From Membranipora membranacea (Eukaryota; Bryozoa; Gymnolaemata; Cheilostomatida; Membraniporidae): DNA of 60,000 nt. The notes beneath the pieces were generated by a model that worked only from the letters and a program-made list of their open reading frames with translations, did not search any database and had not been told where the DNA came from. Made by a program: the position numbers and the translations under genes. The DNA is taken from positions 28,200,025-28,260,024 of the forward strand of contig OU612070.1 in NCBI GenBank assembly GCA_914767715.1. The letters are read 5' to 3'. Shown here in pieces: positions 49,401 through 58,105 of the stretch; position 1 is the first letter of the stretch, and every line of letters starts with the position of its first letter.

Positions 49401-49997
49401 AAGGACGCCATCGCTACTTTGGTAAGGTTTATTTCTGTAACTCACTTCTGTCGATGTATGTACTATCTTGACACATGGCATCACAAATTTATATGGTATA
49501 TGAAATATGATTTTGATTCAAGACATATGGCATTGAAAAATTTTACTGATACTTTCATAGTGTAGAGTAATTTGTGCTGACTGTTATATCTCGGTGATGG
49601 CTGCTGATCATGCAGATTAAATTTGAGAGATGAAAACAGTTGCGCCAGAACTAAGTCTGGAGTTTCCTTAAATGGAAAGAAATATCTCAACGTGTGCCAT
49701 GACATTGTATTCTGTTTATAGCACCAGTATAAGTATATACACAGAGTACTGTGGGACTTTATTAATCTGAAGCTCGAGCAGAGAACTTTGGACATGAATG
49801 ACGGCTCATTCACTGCTGGGCAGACTCCGCAGAGACAGCGACCTGTAATATTCAGACAGATCAGTCCACAGGTACCACTTAGGGGTCAGCGTCATCAAGA
49901 TAGCAGTTATAACGACACTTATGAGTCTTATGAGAATGACAGCGAAGAAAACAGCTTTGACTCAAGCGACAATTTAGATGTTCAAATAAGAATGTGA
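24013..49997 (+). CDS. Receptor-type tyrosine-phosphatase-like protein, FN3 ectodomain, tandem degenerate PTP domains
   Basis: Single-pass membrane protein of about 2280 residues. The phase-consistent model has 42 exons plus one optional micro-exon: 24013-24079, 25779-25886, (26017-26058), 26954-27091, 27478-27598, 28645-28815, 29138-29331, 29693-29804, 30237-30457, 30710-30821, 31281-31465, 32315-32487, 32809-32941, 33198-33379, 33587-33791, 34201-34397, 34613-34772, 34977-35170, 35802-35948, 36238-36364, 36569-36709, 37138-37296, 38180-38391, 38779-38958, 39330-39488, 39864-40036, 40235-40282, 40882-41070, 41524-41754, 41999-42136, 42282-42484, 43008-43153, 43932-44107, 44430-44569, 45280-45419, 45682-45854, 46797-46919, 47003-47161, 47548-47680, 48088-48275, 48506-48698, 49206-49421, 49722-49997. 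Total 6843 nt, divisible by three. Order: signal peptide, EGF-like, FN3 x 12, furin site, membrane helix, D1, D2, acidic tail. Both phosphatase domains lack key residues, so a signalling or binding role rather than catalysis is inferred. Confidence 0.92.
24148..24196. repeat. Perfect 18-bp inverted repeat hairpin
   Basis: TAGCCTGTCTTGACAAGC at 24148-24165 and its exact complement at 24179-24196, 13-bp loop, just 5' of the retrotransposon fragment in intron 1 of the PTP-like gene. A related hairpin lies at 59225-59305. Confidence 0.8.
24225..24880 (+). mobile_element. 3' fragment of a non-LTR retrotransposon (reverse transcriptase C-terminus)
   Basis: The open frame of 170 codons (24225-24737) shows the C-terminal region of LINE-type polymerases: ARLLAYTSLCRPHVEYAASV followed by W, then QHKAIRFISTLKGRDSVTE, typical of the post-RT segment (the 'RPxxEYAxxVWdP ... 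iqrrA.R' motif). The polymerase catalytic part is absent, so it is a 5'-truncated dead copy. The element seems to end in a short tandem tail (AGAGGTAAG units, 24863-24887). It sits in the sense orientation inside intron 1 of the PTP-like gene. Confidence 0.75.
27478..40036 (+). CDS. Fibronectin type III repeat block (about 12 domains) with Thr-rich stalk
   Basis: Nearly every FN3 domain is split over two or three exons. Strand-B Trp and strand-F Tyr landmarks recur: VRWNRWN, VRFTWIRP, LQIRWLDY, LRFIWESL, LSLSWRLP, IILRWDKP, VSITWSRG, ISYTWDRL, IRITWTDP, LFLTWSPP, paired with L.P.S.Y.V.V motifs such as LPNVEYRLRV, LAPYTRYAISV, LLPWSVYNITV, LQPYNVYRLEV and LDPGSQYQVSV. Between domains 1 and 2 the exon 29138-29331 encodes a stalk of almost pure Thr with Pro/Ser, probably O-glycosylated. 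Many Asn-X-Ser/Thr sites are present. This is the ligand-binding or adhesive ectodomain expected for a receptor PTP. Domain count is by eye and may be off by one. Confidence 0.88.
27655..28039. mobile_element. MITE with 17-bp perfect terminal repeats and TTAA flanks
   Basis: The left end TTAA-AGGGCAACCAAGGTTTC (27655-27675) is repeated exactly inverted at 28019-28039. The 385-bp unit has no coding capacity. TTAA at both borders is the target duplication used by piggyBac-type transposases, so a non-autonomous piggyBac-like element is the likeliest class. Lies in an FN3-splitting intron. Confidence 0.75.
31486..31545 (+). repeat. TAGTCTGAGC-poly-C repeat, copy 2
   Basis: GGATTAGTCTGAGC, eleven or so Cs, then CTTGCCCCACCCCTGTCTGA and CGGCCCC. 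Shares both the head and the GACGGCCCC tail with copy 3. Located 20 bp after an FN3 exon end (31465). Confidence 0.65.
33958..34019. repeat. GC-rich 10-bp perfect hairpin followed by ATAAT tandem repeats
   Basis: TCACGCGGCC (33958-33967) and its exact complement (33977-33986) around a 9-bp loop, then CAATATAATATAATATAAC-type repeats to about 34019. Intronic. Confidence 0.75.
40235..41754 (+). CDS. Juxtamembrane domain with RRRR cleavage site, and transmembrane helix
   Basis: Exons 40235-40282, 40882-41070 and 41524-41754. The second encodes VVVSQRRRRQTEDAVY, a furin-type site placed as in vertebrate receptor PTPs that are cut into two associated subunits, followed by AQL...YEFVLGDNRTSAGIYNKPL. 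That resembles the F.LGD....G..N.PL.P...Y signature of the membrane-proximal domain in RPTP families. The third exon ends that domain and encodes the helix GWIVAIALLSLLLLVLIILL and a WCLCRKCRGSR stop-transfer. Cleavage is inferred from family knowledge. Confidence 0.85.
40540..40582. repeat. Short inverted repeat hairpin
   Basis: CTCCCCTACTACTGA and TCAGTAGTGGGGGAG, 15-bp arms with one mismatch and a 13-bp loop, in the intron preceding the RRRR exon. Confidence 0.6.
41307..41386. repeat. 38-bp imperfect inverted repeat
   Basis: AAATAGCATAATTCACCCTC and the following 18 bases pair with the inverted copy ending at 41386, with about four mismatches and a 4-bp loop. Purine/pyrimidine-skewed arms. 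In the intron just before the transmembrane exon. Confidence 0.8.
41999..45854 (+). CDS. Membrane-proximal PTP domain D1, predicted inactive
   Basis: Exons 41999-42136, 42282-42484, 43008-43153, 43932-44107, 44430-44569, 45280-45419, 45682-45793 or 45854. Recognisable blocks: DFNRVNIDHSPLG, GRDYINASYVDGY, YIATMSPFNEDCTIQFWQMV, VQYWPE, FHYTGWPEHGVPRTTFPMLD, VVHCGTGCSTTGFFVALDY, MVRTLKQYLYIYD. Relative to the canonical family the KNRY phosphotyrosine loop is LNRV, WPD is WPE, and in HCxxGxxR the arginine is Thr (HCGTG-CSTTG), while the cysteine is kept. The first Gln of the Q-loop is Arg. Several independent catalytic elements are lost, so loss of phosphatase activity is a strong inference. Confidence 0.88.
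43311..43800. mobile_element. Fold-back element with about 175-bp inverted arms (first)
   Basis: Left arm about 43311-43488 and right arm about 43626-43800 are inverted copies with roughly 85-90% identity by eye; the best stretch is CTCTCCAGTTTGGTACTTTT and its complement. The spacer is about 140 bp. No ORF. Lies in a D1 intron (43154-43931) and is not seen in the downstream duplicate. Confidence 0.8.
44831..45131. mobile_element. Fold-back element with about 115-bp inverted arms (second)
   Basis: Left arm near 44831-44948, right arm near 45018-45131. The core GCACAAACTGATCTTCAAAA is exactly complementary to 45037-45054 and neighbours; the outer GAATTCTGTATA pairs with TATACAGAATTC. Sits in the intron that splits the D1 signature between HCGT and GCSTTG. 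Sequence differs from the element at 43311. Confidence 0.75.
45781..46425 (+). repeat. 61-bp minisatellite (10 copies) that duplicates a splice donor, plus a hexanucleotide tail
   Basis: Copies begin at 45781, 45842, 45903, 45964, 46025, 46086, 46147, 46208, 46269 and 46330, differing by few substitutions, followed by about seven TATGTA-type units to 46420. Each copy contains the exon end (AACCCACAgACAG) and the donor gtatgacctc of the last D1 exon, so the donor is present ten times. The degraded duplicate at about 57840-57875 shows only one copy. Confidence 0.95.
46797..49997 (+). CDS. Membrane-distal PTP domain D2 and acidic C-terminal tail
   Basis: Exons 46797-46919, 47003-47161, 47548-47680, 48088-48275, 48506-48698, 49206-49421, 49722-49997. 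Blocks: KANAFFDRANL, SKNRYRSNVLPMDSNRV, ESDYINAIYYDSY, AFILTQTPMHETLVDFWRMI, CARYWPD, FQVLEWPLSQVRP, VVIHCLDGAVHSGVYVASAI. KNRY is kept, WPD is WPL, and the signature arginine is His (HCLDGAVHSG). D2 inactivity is usual in receptor PTPs. The last exon adds a tail of about 65 residues rich in Gln/Arg then in Asp/Glu/Ser/Tyr (YNDTYESYENDSEE), ending at TGA 49995-49997. Confidence 0.88.
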
Positions 49998-49999
49998 TT

Positions 50000-51480
50000 T
50001 TTTTATAGATTGAACAGGAGAAATGTAGACTTCTAATTTTACAGTAATAGGTGACTTAAAAGTTTGCGTTCTCAACTCTTCCAAACATTAACGGAGTGAT
50101 GCTGTTGGTGTTCATATTGAGGACCAAATTATATCATATATTATATTATATATATAGCTTGTAAATCCTGTTGATGATTTTTTTAATACTATTCATATTT
50201 AGCTGTTTTTCTGTTTGCCGGTTGAGGCTGTATCAGCATGGCTTGTATCATGCACAGCATATTTGGGTATATTTGTTAAGAGAATTTCAAACAATTGGTG
50301 TTTTTGTTTCAAGTCAGATTTGATATTCTGTTTCTATCTTCCAGACGCTTTTTGCTTACATATTATCGTTCCATCCGTAACTCGCAGATCTCAGCTTGGG
50401 AATTCGCAACTTTTTATTAGAAATCAGTGCCTCGTTTCTATAATATATTTCAAGCTCAATATTAGAAAATACTCTTGTAGAATAGCTGGGTCATAGATGC
50501 ATGTATAGTTCTAGCCATAATAGGGAATGAGTAGTTTATTCATCCACAAATAGGAAAGGATTTCATTAGGCCTTACACCATTGTTTTGTTCTGCACGTTT
50601 CTTGATCAATTGATTAATATTCAGTTTTCAATGATTTTTAATAAAATGCCTTATATGGCTAAAAATGAGAAACACTATGGCCAATATACTCACCATATAC
50701 CATTCATCTGACTAAATTAGATCCTCAATCACAAAAGCAAATTTACAGCAACTACAGCAGTGCCAATTGGCCATAAAATATTCTGCTTGTATTCTTTTAC
50801 AGTGACTATAGAAAACTACCCGATTTGTACAGTAGCTACTTACCCTACTAATATGCTTGTATTGGATGTAAATTGCTTAGTTGCTAGTTGCTTGGTTGGT
50901 TAGTGGTAGTGTCAGTGTTTGAGTCATTGGGCTGAGAAGTATTTATCAAAGTGTCAAATCATGACTCGAAGATGAGAAAAAGAAACAAGCGCGGATAATT
51001 CTAAATTTGGGTATTTTTTTACTTTGGACCATTCATGTCATGTAAAATTGAAGCAAGTAAACTTATCGATGTACGGACCTGGAACCTGTGTGTATAATAG
51101 ACCATTCTCCCTGCATGGATAGACAAAGTAAAACTGATTATCAACTAGTCTGTCAGCGTATATAGCTTTTAAACTTATTATTTGTTATGTCATGTCAGTA
51201 CTGATTTTATGATAAGTTGTCTTCTTAAATTGTAGGGACAGACAACTATTGTATAACTTCCAGTGTCGCAACATCAGCCACACAGTCGTTGGTATGATGC
51301 TAAACACAATAGGTTGAGATATTCAATCATTGAGAAGTGACGAGAAAAGAGTTTGGTTCATTGCAGCGTAACATGGCAATAGCCATAAGTCTTCTATTAC
51401 ACTCCATGGTTGATCATGGCTATCTAGAAACGGTTCATACGTTGATCAAAAAAATCGCAAACTTTTGTCTCTGTCCAAAG
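50000..51480. other. 3' UTR and intergenic sequence after the PTP-like gene
   Basis: AT-rich, with an AATAAA at 50640 and parts repeated in the downstream duplicate. No gene seen. Confidence 0.6.
50640..50645 (+). terminator. Candidate polyadenylation signal of the PTP-like gene
   Basis: AATAAA, 643 bp after the stop codon. Part of this 3' region (about 50300-50470) is recognisable in the downstream duplicate, which fits it being transcribed 3' UTR. No transcript data. Confidence 0.4.
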
Positions 51481-52251
51481 ACTGAAATAGAGGTGCCTTG
51501 GGGTTGAAGGTTTTTCTTAGACAGAACGTTTCTACTGTGTCTCCATTCAATGAAGATTCAACCACACAACACAACGAAGAGTCACCAAAATCCTCACTGC
51601 AAACTAATTCACTCATTGTGAGTTGTGACATACCATCGCCTACATTTTCCAGTTTGTGCAATGAGCATCTCTTGGAAATGCAACTCTCTGCCATGATATT
51701 GCTGCTTATTAGTGAAAACTAGTTAATCTGCTGGGGAGCCACAAGTACTTTTGTATAGAGTGGGTGATAGAATGTTTCAGTTAATACACCCAAAGCTCTC
51801 CCTCCCAGTCCAGCCAATAAATGTGTGGAATGCATTGGAATCCCGAATGTTTAGCTTAATTCACAGATAGCACTCGAAAAATTGGCAACTTAACTTTAGC
51901 AGGTGATTTATTTCTGTATTGCATCGTTAAACAGCCAGTTAATACAAAATCATAAGAATCCCCACAAAATAAAACCCATCCATAAGGAAAACCATAAATT
52001 ATTTGACCTTCCTGGTCGCATTTGTGGAGTGTGCTAGCTCCCCTTTCTACCAGATATTAAAATACAACGTGTCCAGTGATTAAAGGACAAAATGGTTGTA
52101 ATGTTAATAAATATCATATTTAGACAAAACACTGAGCATTGTTTAGTTTGTTGCATAATAATTAAAAATGATGAAAGGGAATCATTATGATCTGTACAAT
52201 AGTATATGATAATTTACATCAAAAGGGCAAAATTAGGAGATTAGAACTTAA

Positions 52252-53349
52252 TTAAACCCCAGAGGATGGATCTCTCTGAGGCTTGTTGAGTTTGGTGTTC
52301 TTAGCCAGTGTTGATGATAGTTCGCTACCTGTGACTATATCAGTGGAGTGAGTTGATGTCTCCGCCGTACTTGTGAAAGGCTGTTTGATTTTACTGAGTA
52401 TCAGCCTGCGATGAGTTCTATTTGTGAGTCCATATACTAGAGGCATTACTAGAAGATGAGCGCCTAGTAATGTAACGGACAGATAATCCAACCCTCTGAC
52501 ATATTCACCCGCTTGCTCAAACCTGCTGTTGATGACTCGAGGTAGCCACGCTATGACAGTCCACATGATGATGGCTCCTAGAGAGCGCGAGATCTCAACC
52601 ACACATTTCACGTGACGAGCAGAACCACGGCTTTGTTTATTGGGTTTAGCGTCTCTCTCTGCAATTTTCTTCACTGTACTAAGAATTAAAACTCTAGCCA
52701 TAATTATGGTGTATAGATTTATAGCAATGATTGCACAGAACGCGGTTGCTTGGTATATGCTAGCCCCAGTTGCAAGCTTTGAGCATGTTTTGTCAAGGAT
52801 CGTACACAATCCAGGCCCTGTAGCCACGAAGGCATCACTGTACAACACTCCTTCAGTTATGAATATGGTCGGAGTTATGAGAAAAACGGCACAAATTAAC
52901 TTCGGAAACAGTTTGACGAATATTCGTTTCTTGTAATATTTCATACATTGTTTGATGCATATCGCCCTGTCAACACTAACAAGCAGCAGGTTCGTTGCTG
53001 TACATACAGCCATTGTTCTCTGGAAAACACCAGTTGACGTACACAGGATGTTGTTATTTCTCAAGACTGTCTGCATGTAATCATTGCTGAAAAAGAGTCT
53101 CAGCCACGCTGTGGCGATCAAAATCACACCATTAATAATAAGGAACAGTTTAAAGTTGTAGTATGACGTTCTCTGCAGCTCTTTTTGCAATCTGACTATG
53201 AGTAGATGTATGATGTTGACGATTATAGCGGACGCTGAGAAGATATTCCATATTATGACGATATACAGCGGGTACGGCTCCACACTCACTGAGTTGTTAC
53301 ATGCTTCTTGAGTATTGTTAGTTAAATCCATTGTGACAACTTCCCTCAC
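52252..53349 (-). CDS. Intronless rhodopsin-like (class A type) seven-transmembrane receptor
   Basis: 365 codons from ATG at 53349 (MREVVTMDLT) or Met 7; stop TAA region at 52252. The N-terminus has NNT and NNS glycosylation sites. Seven hydrophobic segments: near residues 28-51 (IVIIWNIFSASAIIVNIIHL), 65-85, 100-125, 147-165, 200-222, 250-272 and 285-308. The end of TM3 reads SVDRAICIK in place of D/ERY; TM6 has AWLP in place of CWLP; TM7 has MPLVY in place of NPxxY. A basic KPNKQSRGSARHVK third loop and a Ser/Thr-rich tail follow the usual plan. Cysteines at the TM3 start (NNNILCTST) and in loop 2 could form the conserved disulphide. The ligand is unknown. The gene lies within the decayed PTP duplicate, opposite strand. 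Confidence 0.85.
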   Translation of the reverse strand: MREVVTMDLTNNTQEACNNSVSVEPYPLYIVIIWNIFSASAIIVNIIHLLIVRLQKELQRTSYYNFKLFLIINGVILIATAWLRLFFSNDYMQTVLRNNNILCTSTGVFQRTMAVCTATNLLLVSVDRAICIKQCMKYYKKRIFVKLFPKLICAVFLITPTIFITEGVLYSDAFVATGPGLCTILDKTCSKLATGASIYQATAFCAIIAINLYTIIMARVLILSTVKKIAERDAKPNKQSRGSARHVKCVVEISRSLGAIIMWTVIAWLPRVINSRFEQAGEYVRGLDYLSVTLLGAHLLVMPLVYGLTNRTHRRLILSKIKQPFTSTAETSTHSTDIVTGSELSSTLAKNTKLNKPQRDPSSGV

Positions 53350-55140
53350 TATTTGAGCTTTGACTGTAGTTGTGAGATTGTGTGTTTGTCTCTTGTTCTC
53401 TGTGTGTTGATATAACTTTCTGCTGACTCAGAATAGTAATCCACTCCTGGTGATCTCTGCGAAGATAATAATAGTATCAGATACAACTCGCAGACAATTC
53501 TACCTTCTCAACTTGTGTAATAATAAATTAGTATTAATGTGATTGTACACCAATGAGATCCAGGATGAGATCTAGGATGGTAACGCAAGATGATAGCAAT
53601 GATGATCAAGCAGATTCTATGACCTGACCATTGTAATAAATCTTGCTGGATCAGCTCAGTATTGACAAATTTTATTGGATTAACTGATAAGTCTCCGGCT
53701 GAAAGTCAAACAAGCGTTTAAACAAATCCAAGTGCTGGCTGAACGTTAAATGCTCCTCCTTTAATTTCTGGTCTGGTGAGTTAAAATGAATCATGTTTAC
53801 CGGGATAAATCAAACTGACTGAGTTCAGTGTAATTACCAAGGAGCCTTATGTGTAATTAGAACAATGAATAACCTGATGACACATGACAAGACAAACTTA
53901 CTGATGCAGCACCATGTGAACCTTGAGGATGGGAGATGTTTACAATTCTGTTTTGACGATCCCAGGTCGATGATGACGGTGGCGTCGGCGAGTTTGAACC
54001 TCTAAGTGACTGTCCAATGATTGTGTGCGTGTTACCTTGCTCAAATTTAAGATCTTATATAATGTTGATTTCAAGTGAGAAATGACGGTAATCTCAGATT
54101 CCATTGCCTGAGTTCTTCACAAACCGGTCATTAAATCAACCAAGTAGTATTAGAATATTTTGATGGTCAGTTGGCTCATCATGTATGTATGTATAAATGA
54201 AGATTTCCAAAACAAGTAATTAATGAGGTTTCCTCTGTGTTTCACACAATGTTTATGGCCCTCATCCATCATGGATCATAGTTGCATTTTATTGGCATTT
54301 GGGCAGTTATTTGGAAGTCAATGTTTATTTTTAATTATAACTAGTAATCTCATTTTAAACACAATGCAACATATGATTTTGAAACAGGTTAGAAAAAAAC
54401 AAAAAATCAAGGTATGGGCTCCGGTGTTGTTGCACCATCCCTCCAGTCCTTGACTGCTGCTACTTTCAATCGGTGCTCTCTGTCAAAACCTAATCCGTAA
54501 ACAAATTACGTAAAAATATAAATCTAGGTTGTTGGTTGTTTGCCAACGCTCAAAATGGCCATTTTATGGTATGACAGTGTGAATAATTTACATATACCGA
54601 CTTTGATGTGTTAGCTGGCGGATAATTGCCTCACAGATGTAATCTCTGTATTATTGTTTTATTCTGATTTATTTCAGAGAAAATAACAGTTACGTGAATA
54701 ATACAATGGAGATAAAATAAAATGTCAACTAGATTTATTGGCACACACTGTATAATTACTCGATTTCAACACAGCCATTATGATGTATGATTATCAGCCT
54801 TGATAACGGCGAACTTTCAACGATGTGGTGAAATGAATCAAGGCATCGACAATGCAATACCACTTCTTGCACTGTACCTTCAAGCGACGAACTCTCTCGC
54901 CGTTCAATGCTTGGTTGATTAGGTCTGATATTGTTCAACTGGTTTACAACTGTAACTGTAAGCTAATCTCAAGTTATTCCCTGTGATTCTTTGGCATACT
55001 TGGCGCCAGAAACTAGCGCAAGACTCTGTTTTTAGCTATTTTTATCAGTGAATTCACTGCCACTATAAATCCATTTCGCTCATGCTGATCATGATGTTTT
55101 ATATTTTATTTACCCGCACATACAGATGGTCTTTTGTATT
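53350..55140. other. Sequence between the seven-helix receptor and the next PTP duplicate block
   Basis: Presumably the receptor's promoter plus unrelated DNA. Only short, unsupported ORFs; no similarity to the intact PTP gene was noticed here, which fits an insertion or rearrangement between duplicate blocks. Confidence 0.5.
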
Positions 55141-58042
55141 GTTTATGAGTAGATGACAAGCATTGCAGATAAGGGTTTAGTCAATTTTGTATTGAACTGG
55201 CCAAGAGAAAGTATATGACACCAATTCTGTAAAGTCAGCTGGTACTGGACTAGTATAATCTACACCAGTGGAGACCAAACTGCATCCCTAAGTATCGACA
55301 TACGCTGCAAGACTGAACTGAATTTACAAAATTTTTGCCTGCTCCACTTTCATAAATTCACACTTAGAAAAAGTTTTCATTCTTTCGTGTCCTAGCACAG
55401 TCCTCGTAGCGCTTTCCTCATATGGTCTTCTAATTTTCTCGTGTTTTATGCTTTTTTCGAATTATGAGGAGTGAGGACACCAAGAAAGGATGTCTCATAT
55501 CTATGGGAAATGTGGGGTGAGTTGAATACCACATCAGGGGTCGGCTTTTATGATTTCTACTGTTTTTTTATCAAGATAAAACAAGAAAATTCCCATCTAG
55601 TAGAGAGAGATTTTTTCAATGTATCCTGACGACTGATGAAAAGAAATCATTTTTGTCTCTTTCAGGGTTGTATTTATCGTGAGAGGTGGATAGCTGCCTT
55701 TCTCTAGCTTTTTATTGGAAGGTTTAAAATTGAAAACTTATGACCGTGCAGTTGCCTTCCCTGCCCATGTTACATTGAACCGGCCATTTTTTTTGTGTGC
55801 AATTACAACTTTTCCTAGCACCTACCCCCAACATAACCGCCATCCTTGCATATAGCCCTGGTTTTGATGGGATATGTCCAAGGTTTGATTTATTAACTAG
55901 AGCCTTTCTTATGGTAACATTTGAGATGCTGTTTTGCTCGGGATACAGACCCAGCCCTTAGTTGGTATGATGATAAGAATGATTGTTCCTTGTTAGATTC
56001 CATCATTGCATACATATGAAATTATGGCGCGAATGTTACGCCACCCTCCCCAGATACTCTTTATGATAGCTTAAAATGTGACCTCTAATCAAGACTGTCT
56101 GGACACCCATGCATAAAAGATCGAAGTGATTTTACAAATAGCAAAGAATCTGGTGGCAGAGTGGAGCGTTGACTAAAATGCAAATGTTTTTTTTTTCTGA
56201 AGACAAATGTAGTGTGGGCATATTGTGAACAAATCAGGATGCCAATATATGCTGGTTGTTGTAAATGGTACTCGATTGCTCCCTATTATTGTTCAAATGA
56301 GACATCCCACTGTTGCAGCCCCCACACTCTAAAATCGAATTGACGTAGTTTGGACAACCATAATCCGAACGTTGATGCCTAGATATGCCAATGATCCTAA
56401 CTCTATCAGGCTATGCTCTAAAAATTTAAGATCCTCTCCTAGTTGAAATAATTTATGATGGACTTGAAATCTCGTGATAAGATATTATTATGTTTTGTGT
56501 GACTCACATGATTTCATTACCCATTAAAGTGATGATTATTCACACACTTGGCTGACTGTTTTGTTTTTTTTAGAACATCTGCGCTTAAAAATCAGCCAAG
56601 TCATTGTACCCATAATATGATTAATATTTATAATATTTAATTGTGTACATAATATATCAATTGGTTCCAATGAAGCTTATCATTTGTTATGAAGGCTGTT
56701 GAAGGATTCTAATCCACCAAATTTCCACTGACTCAACCAGGGACATAGAAAACATGCAATTTCTCTCTGGGCAACCATCTATGTTCCATGTATGTAAGTC
56801 ATGGATGAGGCAAGGTAAATGTATGATATTATGAGTACTTGGTTGTTTAACAGATGTACATCTGCATGTTCTGGCCAGAACTCGGAACATGTACCGAGGA
56901 CCACATTCCCAATGCTGGACGTTATTACAGTCGTATATACTACTGGTAGAGCTGATACAGAGCGGGGGATAATTAAGTTGGTAGGAGAGCTAGACCTCCG
57001 CACAATTGTTGAGCGTCAAGGGTTAAAACCCAACTGAAGTCTACTAACTATGAGTATATTGTTGGGCTCCTATGTGTGCACTTGATTGCCTAGACACAGT
57101 CTGGCGCAGTGATTACTACCTTGGCCTGATGACCTTTGCCGACAACCAATATATCCCTGTATATTCTTCGAGATGAGAGTGTGCTGAGAGCCCCCGGTTT
57201 TAACCCATATTTTAAAACAGCCCCTATGGTGGTGTAGGTAAAGACGACTGTAATCTGTATTTGAGCAGTCTGTTGCAGATTAATTGAATCTATTCTGTCG
57301 TATATTATTGACTCTTGTTTCAACACAAGGTTGGAGTTTGAGTTCTGAGAAAGTTATACACTATTAACATCTATTAGTGTACAAAGCCTACGCAATGCGA
57401 ACCAATGGATCGCCAGGATTTGATATTACATCTCGTACGAGTGGATAACCTACAATACATTCAACTTTACGTTCTAAGTTCAATGCCCTCAATCTGGTCG
57501 GAGGATGCGCAAACAAGAAAATATCTTTTTGACATGCTTGCATAGTGACTCAAACGAACAGGTGTCTATAACTCTATGTTTATGAGTATATTGTACATTC
57601 ATGATTATCATTTGAAGTCGGAAGTATCAAGTTTAACAGGGAGGGAAGGTGTCCGAACCTCCCTGTCACAACGATGAGCGTAGGTATAAGAATTAGAATT
57701 GTGTGGTAACTTTATTCTGATAGCCTTTCAGCATCACTGTTATTTCAGTAGTTGGGTGTATACATAAATGAATGTCTATTTGAATGTGGGTTGGGCAGAG
57801 AGGAGCACCTGTGGACCTAAAGATTTTATAATTTAAGCTTCTCAACACCACAAACCCACGCAGGTATGACCTCATTTACACAAAAGTTACATGTATATAA
57901 AGCTTACAGGCAGGTGCAACACTATATTCAATATAATCTCTCAGGATTTGCTACCCTGAAAGTCATAGGGCCACTGTGGCCATTTTTTTGGTGTTGTTGT
58001 CTTCACGTCATTTTTGAATACCCCAGAATTATGGCTCAGCCG

Positions 58043-58105
58043 TGGGGCCGTCGGGCAAGGGGCAAAAGTCTGGGGGGGGGGGGGGGGGGCTCAGACTAGC
58101 TCAGC
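58043..58105 (-). repeat. TAGTCTGAGC-poly-C repeat, copy 3 (inverted)
   Basis: On the minus strand: CTAGTCTGAGC, a run of about 18 Cs, AGACTTTTGCCCCTTGCCC and GACGGCCCC. Lies within the decayed PTP duplicate and is absent from the corresponding place in the intact gene near 46500. Confidence 0.65.

Noticed and set aside
49481-49813. 110-codon minus-strand ORF over the last PTP exon
   Set aside because: Shadow of the coding strand and intron; no homology.
56819-57037. 72-codon ORF resembling part of the PTP WPD region
   Set aside because: It is a fragment of the decayed duplicate with the reading frame lost after a few residues; included in the pseudogene rather than called as a gene.
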